Assembly: GCA_032209605.1 (NCBI GenBank)
Contig: JASFXZ010000003.1
Coordinates: 28,174,762 to 28,238,761, forward strand
Direction: 5' to 3'
Source of the DNA: Mactromeris polynyma
Taxonomy: Eukaryota > Mollusca > Bivalvia > Venerida > Mactridae
DNA length: 64,000 bases
Under the pieces are notes generated by a model, which did not search any database, was not told the DNA's origin, and was given only the letters and a program-made list of their open reading frames with translations. Made by a program: the position numbers and the translations under genes. This document shows, in pieces, positions 26,086 to 39,500 of this stretch (within the stretch, counting starts at the first letter, position 1; each line of letters starts with the position of its first letter).

Positions 26086-28980
26086 GCATTTGTCAATGTA
26101 TACTTCAATAGTCAACCGTATTTTTAATTTACTTATCGAATGCAAAGTTACTAAGTAACCGTGAAATAGGAGGTCATCATATAAGTGTTTCAATTTTCAA
26201 TATCCAAAGCCATATTTCTAGAAAATGTGAGTCTCCTGTCGGGCTTAATGCCAGGCAAAACTTGTCGACTTCTATAAAAAGAATGTAATAATAAAACATT
26301 ATAAAAAATTAGACGAGAGCCACGATTATAATCAAACTTATGTGATGTCACGAGGAGACAATGATCGCTTTGGGAATTTGACCTTGGTTGAAATACTGTG
26401 AAAACATATAAAAGTTGCTCGTATTGGTGATGGTTCTTCACCATGCAGTGTACATAATTGAATAAATTTACTATGGAGTCTAGACCAAAAAACATTTAAC
26501 ATTATAACTTATATCATACGTTTTAGCCGTTAGCAAAATAACAATCATGACTTGAACAAAATGAACGAGTTCATACCATTGTAATGTCTTATAGTATAAC
26601 TATATACCAGTGCCATTTATGCCTCCCACATTCCCGTATATGTTGTCCGCATTATGTTGAATACGTCGAACATTGTTCAACCATGAATTAATTTAACCTT
26701 CAACACATAGAAATGTTTCAATAGTAGATGTTTTATGATACGACTGAACAACACTTAATTGACCTAACCTAACCTCGTATAGTTAAGCAGACATATTATA
26801 CAATTATGGATTTTCAACTGTTGTACATGATGTGATTAGCCTGACAGTTAAAAAGTCCATAATTGTTTTTTATATAAATTTTGCGGGTTTTTTACCTGAA
26901 CATTTTAACAGAATATTTAACAATGAGCCGAGTATTTAAATCAAATAAATTGTTTATACATGTCGTTTGGGGTTGATCTCTGTAACTGAACCAATGAATG
27001 TACTAATCATGGTCATCCGAAACGCGCTTCGGTAATTTTCGTTCCATTCATAAAAAACCGAGCGCTTTGTAAAGGAAACTTATTTGAATTTCCCTGATGT
27101 TATTATTAAGCCAGTAAATACCACCGTATATATTTCAACAACAACTGGCAACGTCTTGCATTGCTATGGTGTGCAGACCGATTGTACGTCAATTGTACAT
27201 CGAACTATATACACTTAACAAAACTAAGTTTGATAACATATAATTCTAAATGCATTTTTTGTAAAACTGTATAACACTATACGTTCTTGTTTGTTCAAAA
27301 ATGCGTTTGTTTTTCGCCCTCTCTATTACGACTTACCGATTGTCCATGTCTTACCCGGACATGTGCCGCTGAGCTGTACATAGTCTGAGATTCACATTCA
27401 TTTCTCAGGGCCACGATGCGATTATAATTGGATCTACTATTAGGTAGTTACCCTGTTTCACAACAGAGTTACACAAGTATAGCGGCTTGTGAGTATAGTA
27501 TTACGATTTGTGTTGAACAAATAAAACATCGAATCCTCAATCTGAACCATTTATCAGTGAGTACCATCTGTCGATGGTTGCATAGCAATTCAAATTCAAT
27601 GTTACCATAAATAGAATTTCGAACAATTTGTTGACGGACGACTGCGCCATCTACCAAACGCTATAAAACGCTAAAATATGTCTTTTCCGAGTGTCGGTGA
27701 TTTTATTTTAGTGTATATGTGTTGAATTTTGTATCGACGAGTTAAATGCATTTTTGTGAATTCATCTTTGACACCAGATATGGCGATATTCCTGGAGAAA
27801 TCTGAGCACATGTATACGCAGCTTTCCGTGCCTTTTAGCTGGCTTATCGCATTGGATTGTCTCCCTTGAAAATGACCCGAAAATCGATATCGAGTTTCCA
27901 GCTCAGTTTTGATCAATAGATTATATAGGGAAATTAGTTTTATATGTAAATTTAAACACTTTATCTTAATACTAGAATATTTTAGCAGTTATGACAATAT
28001 TCTGCAATATACTTTCTTTCATTTAGTGTAAAAATGTTTATTCTAACTAAACATCTTCTTGCTTCCAATTTGATTTTAAAAGTATCGCCTTTTATTACAT
28101 AGAACAAAGAGTACAAATGCGTACAATTGTCCATTTCCAAAAGATTAGGGGCTAATAAATCATATTCTCCATGAGGTGAACACATTTAAGCAGTTAAGTC
28201 TGTTTTCTTGATTAAATGAACAATATTATGGTGTTTTTTTATAATTTAAAACAATCCATTTCTTCTTGCTTCCATTCTTTGTTAAAGTTAGTAATGTACT
28301 AAACAAATCTCGATTTTCTTTCATTATTCTCGTCTGCTATGTTGTTGTTGTTGTTGTTGTAACTATCAAGGTTTTAAATTGATTGCTAGTTGTTAATGAT
28401 TGGTTTTTAATATTATACACCATTTAGTATAATTTATACAGCATTTTATATGATTTATACAGCATTTTATATGATTTAGAACCGTTCTTGTCACGGGGGA
28501 ATATAATTATTATTGAATTATTTTAATTATTGAATGATGAAGGGAAAATCTTTTCAAACCGTTATAAATCAAATCCGTTTAAATATCATTCTGTCGTTAT
28601 GATTACCCTGTTATATGCATCTTTGTAATTAATTGTTGTCCTCATTATGTCATGTATTGCATGAAATGAGCGAATCTAAAAAAAGAAAGAAAGAAAAGAA
28701 TTTAATTGAAGCAAACAAACGTAACAGGCTAAACTGTTTATTGGCGCCTCCCATGAGGGCGGGGCCTTTAATGGAATCACGAAATTTTGGAGGCTATGGT
28801 AGGAGCATCTATTTATAATTGAATCTATTTTTTTATTAAGGGTTAAACTGCAGTAAATATTACACGTTACTTTTTGATTTTTATGATTTAGAAGTAAAAT
28901 ATTTTTAATGCATGTGTATTGTCGAATAAATGTCTTTTACAAAGTTAAAACCATATGTTATGATAAATACTTGCTGATCC
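26086..28980. other. No gene recognised
   Basis: Contains a (TTG)n microsatellite at 28341-28360 and two copies of a 21-bp GATTTATACAGCATTTTATAT repeat around 28430-28475. Frames here are short and show no family signature. Confidence 0.45.
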
Positions 28981-29044
28981 AAGGTACGGTGTTAAAAAGG
29001 AAATACACACCACTGATAGTGTGAAAATGGACTATTCCAAAACG
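28975..29044 (+). repeat. Direct repeat, first copy (about 70 bp)
   Basis: Contains AAAAGGAAATACACACCACT and GTGTGAAAATGGACTATTCC. The same order recurs about 196 bases downstream at 29171-29242 with several substitutions. Confidence 0.8.
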
Positions 29045-29170
29045 GACGATTCTACATAAACAGCATGTGTGTTAGGTGTCGAAGATAAAATAAAAAATAA
29101 TTAATTATAAAAAACTTCATTTTCAATTTACTTATATCAATAATAACACATTGGTACTTGTAACGTGGAT

Positions 29171-29242
29171 ATTTTTGCAAGTTACGGAGTTTAAAAGGAA
29201 ATACACGCCAATGATAGCGTGAAAATGGACTATTCCAAAACC
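29171..29242 (+). repeat. Direct repeat, second copy (about 70 bp)
   Basis: Diverged partner of 28975-29044 (AAAAGGAAATACACGCCAAT and GCGTGAAAATGGACTATTCC). Divergence shows the duplication is not very recent. Confidence 0.8.
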
Positions 29243-30443
29243 TTTTCCCGCCATTACGCTATCCAAAACATTGTGCACCAGTTTTGCGGCGCCCTTGGAT
29301 GCTTTGCATCAGTGCATTTCTTGTACTTTATCGTGATGCAAATATTATGTTTCTGTGATTTCCTCATTGTCCTTAGTTAAGGGTTTTTGTGGTCACTTTA
29401 TCACATTGAAATTAGGAACGGCTAAAACAATACTTTATATTTTAATTTAAACACCTTCCCATAGAGGTAGATACAGTGTATACAGATATATTAGTGTTCA
29501 TAATATGTCATTTTGATGTCTTTTTTTTGCTGTAATGTGGATTGTCTTTCATGTCAGCCTTTTAGTTGTTAACGATTTTAATTGAGAATAGCCATGTGCA
29601 GTTCTGTTATGTTTTAATTTCGAATACACTAGATATTGTTGTTTACGCTTTATTGGGTTCTAAACACGGCATCTGATTAAAGTGATATATCCGGATGTAG
29701 CGATTATACAAACTGTTAATTAACACCGAAAGCGCTTTTAGGGAGGAATTTGGGGAAATATATGACTTTTATAGAATAGCCTCGAGATGAAATATTGGTA
29801 GGCTATGTTGGGTGGCAATATACAGCTTGACGTTTTTATCTGTAAATGTGTGAACTTTAACACAGTAACATTTGATTACAATCAATACAATTCTGGCGAT
29901 GATTCTGGTTAACGTTATACTGAAGTGAAAATATTAAAAGTGATGCTATTTATATGAACCACGCTAAATTCGATCCTTGTCTTTATATTTATTGTAATAA
30001 AGATGTTGCAATTATTCAGACAAAGGACCTATATAACCTACATAACGGAAATAAAAACACGAGATTTGACATTTGTTACATATATACACAGAACTCATAG
30101 AATGATCAGGATAAATGCCAAAACCTGCTTTTTAATTATTCACAGACGTCAATAGTTATCATGTAAGTTGTAAGCCATGTATTACCAAAATACTCTTGCT
30201 GTTATTATAAGCTAGTTTTCTGATCTTATAAATTATCTTTAAATAGTCTGCGACAATACCAGTAATCATTTTCACATACTTGCGATATAACAAACCTACT
30301 TACAAAAATGTATTATTGATTTTACAAATTAGCAGCATATTTTCTGTTTTCACTGAAATTTTAGTTTTTGCCGTTATTGCTGGAAATGAAAGTATTATTG
30401 ATTTTCACTTTCAAGTCATTGTTGTTCTATACACCCCCAATAA
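29243..30443. other. No gene recognised
   Basis: Nothing recognised. Confidence 0.4.
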
Positions 30444-30636
30444 TATATAAAGTCAAACTATAGCCCGAGGCAATTTCAACATGCTGTCGAAACTGAGTGG
30501 GGTGGCTAAGGTAGTCGCTAACGATAATGATCAAGAGACATTAAATTCGAGTATATTTTATAGCATGGAGCCACTATCGATTATTGACCAGTCTGACAGG
30601 TGTCATTTTCGTGTGGAAGGGAGACAATTCAAGTAA
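30444..30636 (+). promoter_or_regulatory. TATA-like box followed by a short ORF; possible promoter or 5' exon
   Basis: TATATAAAG at 30444-30452 lies about 37 bases before an ATG at 30481. That ATG opens a 51-codon frame (MLSKLSGVAKVVANDNDQET onward, ending VEGRQFK) with its stop at 30634-30636. It is upstream of the caspase on the same strand, and a slightly GC-richer stretch follows at 30820-30960. A role as a caspase 5' exon is speculation. The GGCTAAGGTAGTCGCTAACG stretch also resembles a tRNA-like box A, so a SINE fragment is an alternative. Confidence 0.2.
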
Positions 30637-31490
30637 GAGGAAATAGCTTAAACAAAGCCGATAATCAAGGGAGATCATTCTTGATATTTATCCCAGAAAG
30701 CTGCACATGTTCTGAATCGTAATTCCGTCGATTTTATGGAGTGACATTCAATTATTAATTCAAATGTATCATTTAATTGAAAAAAAGTATTTCCTGTGAT
30801 GAAAATACACAGACTATAGTGATGCTCCGGTAGTCAAGCCACGGACGTCACATCTCTATACTGTCGCTGTACAACGTTCTGTTACGAAGACGCGTGTAAA
30901 AGTCGGAGAACAGAGACACGTATGCGGGGCTTAATGCTTCGGTCACTTATATGTTTCACCGGAAAACATGCTGTGTACTAGTGTGTAGTGCATTCACAAT
31001 TAGTTTGATGGTGTAGAATCGGTGTTCTATCCATAGTTTTCATGTTGAAACAGGGAGGTATAAAAACATTCCTCGTGGTGATAGGAACTTAAGTCATTGT
31101 TTAGAAAATCGAAATATTCATAGCCGTGTGTGAATTCCATGTGTTTTTTCAATGCTCATAAATTTGACCATATTAGTGGACAATATATATTCAACTGATA
31201 TATGGAAATAACAATATTGACAGTTTTAATAGGATTTTAAGTACAGAAAATCCAAGAGTAATATACAAATTAGCATTGTTCATAGACAAACTTTTGAATT
31301 CGTGGAATTATGATTCGCTGTAAACTATCATAATATATGTACTAGAATATGTGACACAACTATTATACTATATTTGGAAACCATTGTGCTGCAGTGGCAT
31401 GCATTTTGGACCGGTGGCCTTTATCTACTAACTAAATTTGACTTGACTTTGGATAGTGTTTTATTTGATGCACCGATTCAGACTTTAATG

Positions 31491-31648
31491 ATAAGCAACT
31501 GATTCGGTTAACATTAGTCTTAATATATATACGCAGTCGCTCGTATGATATATGATTTATTGTGAAAATATAAGCAAGTGATTCGGTTAACATTAGTCTT
31601 AATATATATACGCAGTCGCTCGTATGATATATGATTTATTGTGAAAAT
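31491..31648 (+). repeat. Tandem duplication of a 79-bp segment
   Basis: 31491-31569 and 31570-31648 are adjacent direct copies (ATAAGCAACTGATTCGG versus ATAAGCAAGTGATTCGG at the starts), with one substitution seen. Evidently a recent duplication. Confidence 0.95.
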
Positions 31649-32347
31649 AAACGCTGTACAAATGATTAATCGTTGGTATGATGATATTAGATAATGGGTT
31701 CCCCTATTTAGAAATCTAAAGCAATGCTCAGTGGTTTGGAAATCAATATGCGTATCAGTCTGTTCAGTCTTTGTTCTTTATATATCAAATTAAATTTCTT
31801 CGCGAGAGGAGAGACGCTACTTCAGGAACCAAGCGTCTGTCAGAATGTGATTTATACAAATATTGTTCATAGAATTGACTTAAAACAGACACATACAGTC
31901 TGTTTGTTTCATTGTGGAATAAATCTGCAAAAGAACAGTCGATTTTTGCACCGTGCAGCCAACTCACATGGGTATTGTCATTTTAGGTAATTGGCTTTGT
32001 TTGTACGGATAACCTAAATTATGATTTTGAAATGTTGATATTTGAGACGAATGTGTTTTCCGGGCCTTTCTTTTCTTATTATTAAGCAAAACCAAATTCA
32101 TTATTAAATCAACAATATATTAGGAATCTCAGTAACAAGTTTAGCTGAGAGAAGGCGTTTTTGATGTGTGTTTTCATGGTTTGGTTCTTCGCTCGCTCAC
32201 TCCATTTTGTATAAGAAAAGTCCCAATAACCATGAATTAGTTTAGTGAGGCCTGAAGGAAAAAATAAATAAATATTATGCCATAGTGTTCATTGTATTTA
32301 ACGTGTAAAGAAAACATTAAAAAGTGTCCTAACACACATCATAAAGA
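31649..32347. other. No gene recognised
   Basis: Overlapping frames on both strands around 31724-31990 have no family signature. Confidence 0.4.
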
Positions 32348-32650
32348 AACAAGAAATGTCTTGAAGAAAGATGGTCGGCGCAATTTGAAGGTTAGGATTT
32401 GTTGTGCAACATAAAAATACGATTGCTGGTCACTCCAGATCCAAAATGGATTTCTGTAAATTCACCGAAATCAGTGGATTTCGGTAAGGTAACCGTACCC
32501 TTTATAGAAAGGTTAACCAATCCGCGTCAAGGTTACAAATGTTGTTTGGTTGAAGAGATATTGCCTTGGTGGTTAACGTAAGATTTGATTGGTTTACACA
32601 ACACAGATATGCAAAAAGCAAAACCATGTAAGTACGGCTGCACCGAAAAA
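32348..32650 (+). repeat. Dispersed repeat family 1, copy B
   Basis: Best comparator of the family: AACAAGAAATGTCTTGAAGA to GTACGGCTGCACCGAAAAA. It carries the internal palindrome ACCGAAATC...GATTTCGGT at 32464-32485, missing from copy A because of a deletion. Confidence 0.82.
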
Positions 32651-33386
32651 TTGCGGTTGAATTATTTTTCTCAACTTGTACTTTTACGAACATTTCCGTA
32701 GAATCGACAAACAAAAACTAGAGCTTCATTCTGTCATCGATCTGAAGTAAACTGATACACTCTAGTCATAGAATGTTTTACAATCACGTCAAACAAAAGT
32801 CGACAGTTGTATCCGGATTTACAATCTCAATAAAACCAACCATTTAGCATCATCAGGTTTCCCGACAAAAGTTCATGTTGGTGGGTCGATAATCCCTGAA
32901 ATGTATAATACGTAGATACTTGTTTTCCTGCATTCCATATGGTAAGACTCCATGGTGCCACTGTCAGGTTACCCTGGATATTACAACCTCTCATCAAAAC
33001 TGTGTTTCTTTTATGACATGCCTGGTTTTTCCGATATCATATGATATATTCATAAACGGGGACACTGTGTCCAGTATCAGCAATTAGTATCTGTGATAGA
33101 ATGGATGTGTTGACAAATTTATGACAATATTTGCTGAGGGATTTAATATTAGTGTTATCAAAGCATTTTTTGATGACAGCGACTCTATTGTAAGGCGACG
33201 ATTTGTTCGGGGAGATTACCAATAAACATTTGATCGTTTAGCGAGATTGATGCATGTACGATATTTGGAGCAATACGTTATAACAAGATTCCATCTTTAA
33301 AAGTGTAGATCCCATTAAAAGGGTAATTTCCTTTAGAAATTGTGTTCAATATAGTGTACAAGGACGTGTTGTGGACTCAAGTCGAA
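32651..33386. other. Region upstream of the first recognised caspase exon
   Basis: No TATA box or other clear promoter element was found immediately upstream of 33387. Acceptor-like CCTTTAG (to 33336) and CAATATAG (to 33354) sites are present, so 33387 may lie within an internal exon. Confidence 0.4.
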
Positions 33387-33562
33387 ATGTTTAAAAAGTT
33401 TCCGTCATTAACAGACCTGAAATGGAAAGGTTCCATGCCTTCATTACGCAGTGATACAGAAACATATCGTGGTTCAACTCTCAGTTTGAATGTTTCATCA
33501 TCATCGGATGTAAGTCCACTGTTTAATGGACCGGCATCTCCGTATTTACTTAGAAAAGTCAG
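33387..33562 (+). CDS. Caspase exon 1 (N-terminal prodomain-like segment)
   Basis: Encodes residues 1-58 plus two bases of codon 59. The ATG at 33387 has G at -3 and opens MFKKFPSLTDLKWKGSMPSL, followed by a Ser-rich stretch ending SPYLLRKV. The frame is open upstream to 33327, so an upstream coding exon (possible acceptors at 33336 or 33354) cannot be excluded. The donor TCAG|GTATTA leaves phase 2, exactly what the next exon at 44599 needs, and the split codon becomes Ser. No CARD or DED domain is recognisable. Assignment to the caspase rests on phase agreement, strand and coding character across an 11-kb intron. Another gene's exon or a chance ORF remains possible. Confidence 0.5.
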
Positions 33563-36500
33563 GTATTACATTGTTTGAATACTAAAATACTCTGATAAAT
33601 ATAATCTGTATAAAATTGGCAATATTTTAATGGTTCCATTTTAACTATCTCACCATATTTTTTCAGCAATAAATTGTCTTTTTTTACAATTTTCTTTGTA
33701 TTAAGGTATTATTCAGAAATAATTATCCATCTTGACGAAAATCATTCACGAATAGTACATACATTTGTCATTTTCCTATATTTCGTCGGACATAAATATT
33801 CATAATCGTTTGTGTCTCGTGCTTATCAATCTGACCGTCATTTGCACATTCTATACATTCTCTGTTGAAAGTCTGTCTGCGTTTGTTTTATGTAGAAATA
33901 TTAGTTTTGCTTTTATCCTTCGAGTTTATCATCATATGACATCATAAAGAAGAGGACAATGTATGCGTTGATAATGGACTTTTTTTGCTTTAATTCCGTT
34001 TTATGAAGCTACGTATAATTCAGATCATCCCATTCATTCTGACTCGCTCACAGTGCAACAAATGTTTTTCTACAATCCAATTTAGCTTAGCCTTTCTTGA
34101 TTCGCAGTTTTAATCAAAATAAAGGCCAACAACAAATGTCAACGAAATCTGGAATATTATCCGTGTCTGTCAACCAACAATGTGTTCATTACAGAGACTT
34201 TGGCAAATATTTTTATTGGACTATTAACGGGTGAATGTTGTATTAACGCAACGTAGCAAATGCAGTGTATTCTCTGCGTGTATAGAATGTCAAATTATCG
34301 TCCAAAATAGTTGAAAATACTCAGCTATACATATAACGAACAAACCGGTACATAATAATCTATGTAAACGGTCTTGTATGTTTACCGACAGTTCCAAGGC
34401 TGCAATTCGTTGTATGGTTACTATTTCGTTTTGCGTTTTGAATGTATGTTCTATTTCCCTTTCCCGTATGCAATTATTTCACTTTATATAAAGTTCAGGT
34501 TATTTTCTGTCCAGTTTCGGCCTATTGTTGCTAGCTGTCTTGACTTGTCCTGTGGTCTTTTCCATCCATTAATTTACCCCCCTTCACTGTTTGTCCTCTT
34601 TGATTCTCCTTGTTATACCTTGTGGTCTGACGGGCTATTCATTGCGCCTCTGTTCCTCTATAACGTATGTACATTTTAACCTCAGCAAGTGCCTTATGTT
34701 TAATGGACTGATATTTCCCGGAGGTCCGTGTGGGGAGTCTGTTCATTTACTTGAACGTATGAATATTTTCAACAAATGTGTGGTACAGTTAGTTTGTAAC
34801 AACTTCAATAAAATTGAATAATGCGTGTAAATAAATGTACATCAAAACACAATTGCACGACCTTTCTGGCATTATCCAGCGACTTGTTAGATATTTCCAT
34901 AAAACCACAACTTAGGTATTTTTTTTAAACATGTGGGAGAACATTAATACGATATTTACGTACTGATAGTGTGTCTAAATTAAAGTTATGACACAAGGTA
35001 CAAGCGTATAATAAATAATTATCAGACCTGACTTAGATGATTAGACAATATTTATACCGTAGTCGTAGTCGTATTTTGTGTTGAATCCGTTTGACCATCA
35101 GATCTATTGAAAACATATGAATTATTGTTGACTTTGTCTGATTAACGATATGTTGACAAACATAACATTGTTTTAGTTTGATGTCTACAGTACATAAAAC
35201 TGTGACAATGATTCGTCGGTAATTAAATGTATAGTTACTGTCTGTAGGTATGTGTAGCACAATAATTATGGATACGTATGTCTTCATTCAAACCATAATG
35301 TATGAATTACGAGTTATTCATTCCCAGTCGAGCGTTTACAACCTGCAGACTTAAACAAATCAGTGTCCAGTTTACAAACGAAGTTTGGCTGTCCAAAGGT
35401 TGCTTCGACATTTAACTTAAGATTTGATTGACTACGCATTGCGTTGACTCATGTAGCAAAAGCGATCACAATACAGCTGTGCTGAAAATTTTAAATGACA
35501 CTTCTGTATCATATTTAAAATTTATTCATAGTAACGATCCTGTTGACACAGATCATCGTAATTCAACATATTGACGAATCTGTTTGAAAGAAAACAACAT
35601 TCTTTACTGCTTAGTCAAATTCAATATCACACCGGCACAAATTAAGCATCAGAATGCAATGCTCAATGCAAAGTAACGCCATGATTACGACGGTAAACAC
35701 AAAATGCACGGCGTATTCCGTTGGCTAGCATACAACCATTATTGTCTTCCTTCCGTCCGCCGGGTTAGCTCCGTCGGTATAACTACTGCTAATTCAGATG
35801 TCAATGATTCGTACCTTTGTTGAGGCATGTTTTCTTCCGTGTCAATTTAACTGAAGATAATACATCAAAGTCATGTGCCTCTACCTCTGATTTACGTGTG
35901 AAGTTTACAGTTGCCTGCAGAGGATCAGGCTACTTCGAGTTGGTAACGTGTAGGCACTGCTTAGGTCAACTGACCGCCATATCTAACTGAAATACTGCTA
36001 GGAAATGACATATAAACCTAAAAACCATTGAATTATAAATAGAATGTTGAGCCGATTGACAGACAAGGTTTCTTAAAAGATACATTACAATAACTATAAA
36101 AAAACTTATACCATAAATATGTGAATCACATGTTTATCAATCCGGATATTTGTAATCAGTGTTAACTTTAATTGACATGTTTACGCACGAATGCTGACAA
36201 GAATATTTGGTCAACACAAAGAAGCATGAACTAATAATATCTAGACATGCAACAGCTAAGGAAACTAAATCAAATTCACGACGTGTGCGAATCTAATTAA
36301 AGTCCGACTAAATTGCTATTGAATGGCGTTGTTGTTCAAACTCTGTTGTCTGGGAAATACAAAGCAACAACACATAGATGTAAACAAACACCAACATAGA
36401 CTTTTATTTCGGAATAAAACAAATGATACTTTTTATATTTTAGCCGTTCTTATCAGTTTTTATGTTTAGTATGTTCTCATATTTCAATGTTTTACATTAA

Positions 36501-39500
36501 GGTATTAGATCTGAACAGATACCCACTATCTAATAAACGACGTAGTTCTTGCCTTTCTAGTCTGAAAAAGTGGCAAGCACTATCAACACTTAATAACAAA
36601 ATCAATATATACAAATTTACATTATTAATTTCCATGTAGAATATCTCATTTTATCTCTATTTACCATCATGCTTTAGGCAGTTCTACATTCTTCGGGGAT
36701 TCAGTAACATTGATATCGGTCAAATATGAGTTATATGGAAACTCAAATATCTATCAATTTTAAAATAAGGGCCGGGAAACTTTCGCATTACGTACGTACC
36801 TGAAATTGATATCAGTAAAATCTCTCAATTGTGATGGAGCTTTGACACTATCAGACTCTTCTCTGCAAATTGTTTTGTAAGTGATATCGTTGTCTTTGTA
36901 GTCAGTATATTTCTAGTTCAATAAATTCATTAAATGTTCCCCCGCAACTTTTTGTCAGGTATAATGGGTAACAGCCGATATCTTTTTCGAGTGTACTTCA
37001 ATGTTGATGTTATTCACATCATCGTGTGGTTGTTTGATGTTAAGCTTGCGATATTAATCTACAAAATGAGCGTTGTTAATCACCCACTTAACACTTAATG
37101 CACTCTACTTAAGAGACAAATGGCAATTTGCCACCGAAAATTGCAAGACTTATGTAGCAGAAAACAAAATGCTGTGTTCACAAACATTGCATTCTGTTTG
37201 TCTAACTCATTAGTGTATGGTTTAGACTACGGACTATGTCTGGTTTCCCAATTCTCGAAATAATTATTTAAACAAATGAGTTTTCATGTGAAACGACGTA
37301 CAAAAGCCTTAAATAATATATTTATTTGTCAGTGTATATTTTGTCTTGTCTCATATCCTTCAGTCCTGATTAAGTACTTTAACCACGTGGGACATATAAC
37401 CCGTAATTTTATTGTACGATTGACGGCTTATGGTGTCAGCGACGTCGTTCTTTACTGTGTATCAATGGTATTTTTCTGTACTTTTCTGAGAGGCATTATA
37501 TTAAGTTCATCCCTCATTTTAGATTGGGCACTAATCGTGTTCGTTTCTACTTTGCCTGAAGCAATAAGTATATATTACATTGTCTACAATATATGTTATT
37601 GCATATTTAAGTGACTTATCTACTTATCTGATCGATTGAGTCTGGATATAACACAATGAGCATAATGCATCCATCTGATATGAGCTAATACTTGCTTTCG
37701 AGCGGTAATAGTCCATGTTCCCGAAATGAAACTATTGATTAAACAATTTCTAAACCAAGTTGTTAAAAAGTGCAGCCAATAGAGAAAGTATATAGTTGAA
37801 AATAAATAGTTAAATGGAAATACAAGAATGTAATCAGGATTAGGGGGCAAATGTCAGGGTGGTGGAGGAGCCGCCCTCTTGATTGGGGGATCGTGTATTT
37901 GAATTCCGCTTTGAGTGAGTTTTTTCCATAGTCTTCTCATTCTCTGAAATAAGGGCGAGTATTGGTTAAAAGCCTAGGAAACAATCACCGAGTGTGATAG
38001 GTTGTGAGACTTTGCTTGACAGTTACACAGCATTTGTTCTAGTTTCGTGATATAGCTCTAGGAGCATATAATATCACAATTGTTTTTCTGAACACTTAAG
38101 GTCCATTGGTAATTGACATTGCGTGTAGACAGCTTTCATGGCTCAACGACATAGTCGATATTTGGGGACACCACATTTTAGCATTATTCATAGCATGGTG
38201 CCTGTAATTGGTGTCTGTCTGCGACATTCAACTTGACAATATACATGCAAAAGAGTGAAAATCCTCCAGCTCTTGTCTAAATCTAAAGCGCCTTGTTCAG
38301 TATTTGACGTAATATTTCCCTAAGTGCGACGGTGACCTTTTGCGTTAATTTACAATATACTAAACCTACATTGAATGACATATCAAGTCTCTGTATTGAA
38401 TACAGATGGTCCTTAATTTCTGCAAAACAAGCAGCTGATAAATAAATAATTACCAGACGCCATCACAAAACCTAATAACAATACAACTTGCATCCTTCCA
38501 GCTCTGTAATGTAAGATCAAGATTACAGGCATTTTATAATTACACAACATTGATCAGGCCCATTGTTACACCTACATATCAAACGGATACAGACGGAATT
38601 TGGAGGCACTCTCGCAGGAAAAATAAATGATGTTGATATTTCTTACTTTAGATTTGAAACCTCAAGACATTACAATGAAGCAATCATGAGCCTGCACTTT
38701 GCCTCAATGCACCTAATAGGTAGATCTATCTAGGTATCCAGTGATTTCCAAACGGGATATTGAATTAAAGTTGTGTGTACGATATATACTAACAGAATGA
38801 ATGTTATTACGTTAAACGCAATTTTATATTATACGAACCTTTTTTTAAGTGTTCATACCAACATTATTTTAAGTTTTGAGCATCTCCTTTTTATAAATAG
38901 ATACAAATGTATATCTATATTGTACTCTTGAAATCTAAATTAAAATGTTATGCACTGGAATAACGACAGAATACACAATTCACAAAGTATGTTAATTACC
39001 TCTGGTTATGATACACATTATAACACGAGCATATCTGTTATGTTTGATATATGGTTGAGTTAAACAATAATTCATAGAAAAATGGAACCACAAAACAGTT
39101 TAGTACATCATAAAAAGAACAATTAAGCAATAATACAGACAAAACGCTATGCAACTCAAACATAAAACGGTTGAAAGCAATGACGACATTAAATCTGAGA
39201 CATTGCGCGACTGAATGTACCAAAGAATATACACGTACAAGTACAAGTCAGGATCGGATTTACAGTCTCTGGCCTGAACCTAGACAATCGCACTGAAACA
39301 TTTTCTCTGCATTGCACAACTTTCAAAACGCAATCAGTTGAAAGTGAGTTATAACGATTTAGCCAATGAAATTGAGATGTCTTTTTCATGTTGACAAAAA
39401 ACCTCTTCAATGATTAGATCAAATTAAAGAAATGTGCTTGTTTGCTGTCGAAACTTATTTTATTCCTCGGCGGATTTTTTTCAGTCTTGATTAACACATA

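Noticed and set aside
37276..37614. 112-codon hydrophobic frame as a membrane protein gene
   Set aside because: No family motif, no splice or promoter context beyond chance, and AT-rich codons naturally yield Phe, Ile and Leu-rich translations.
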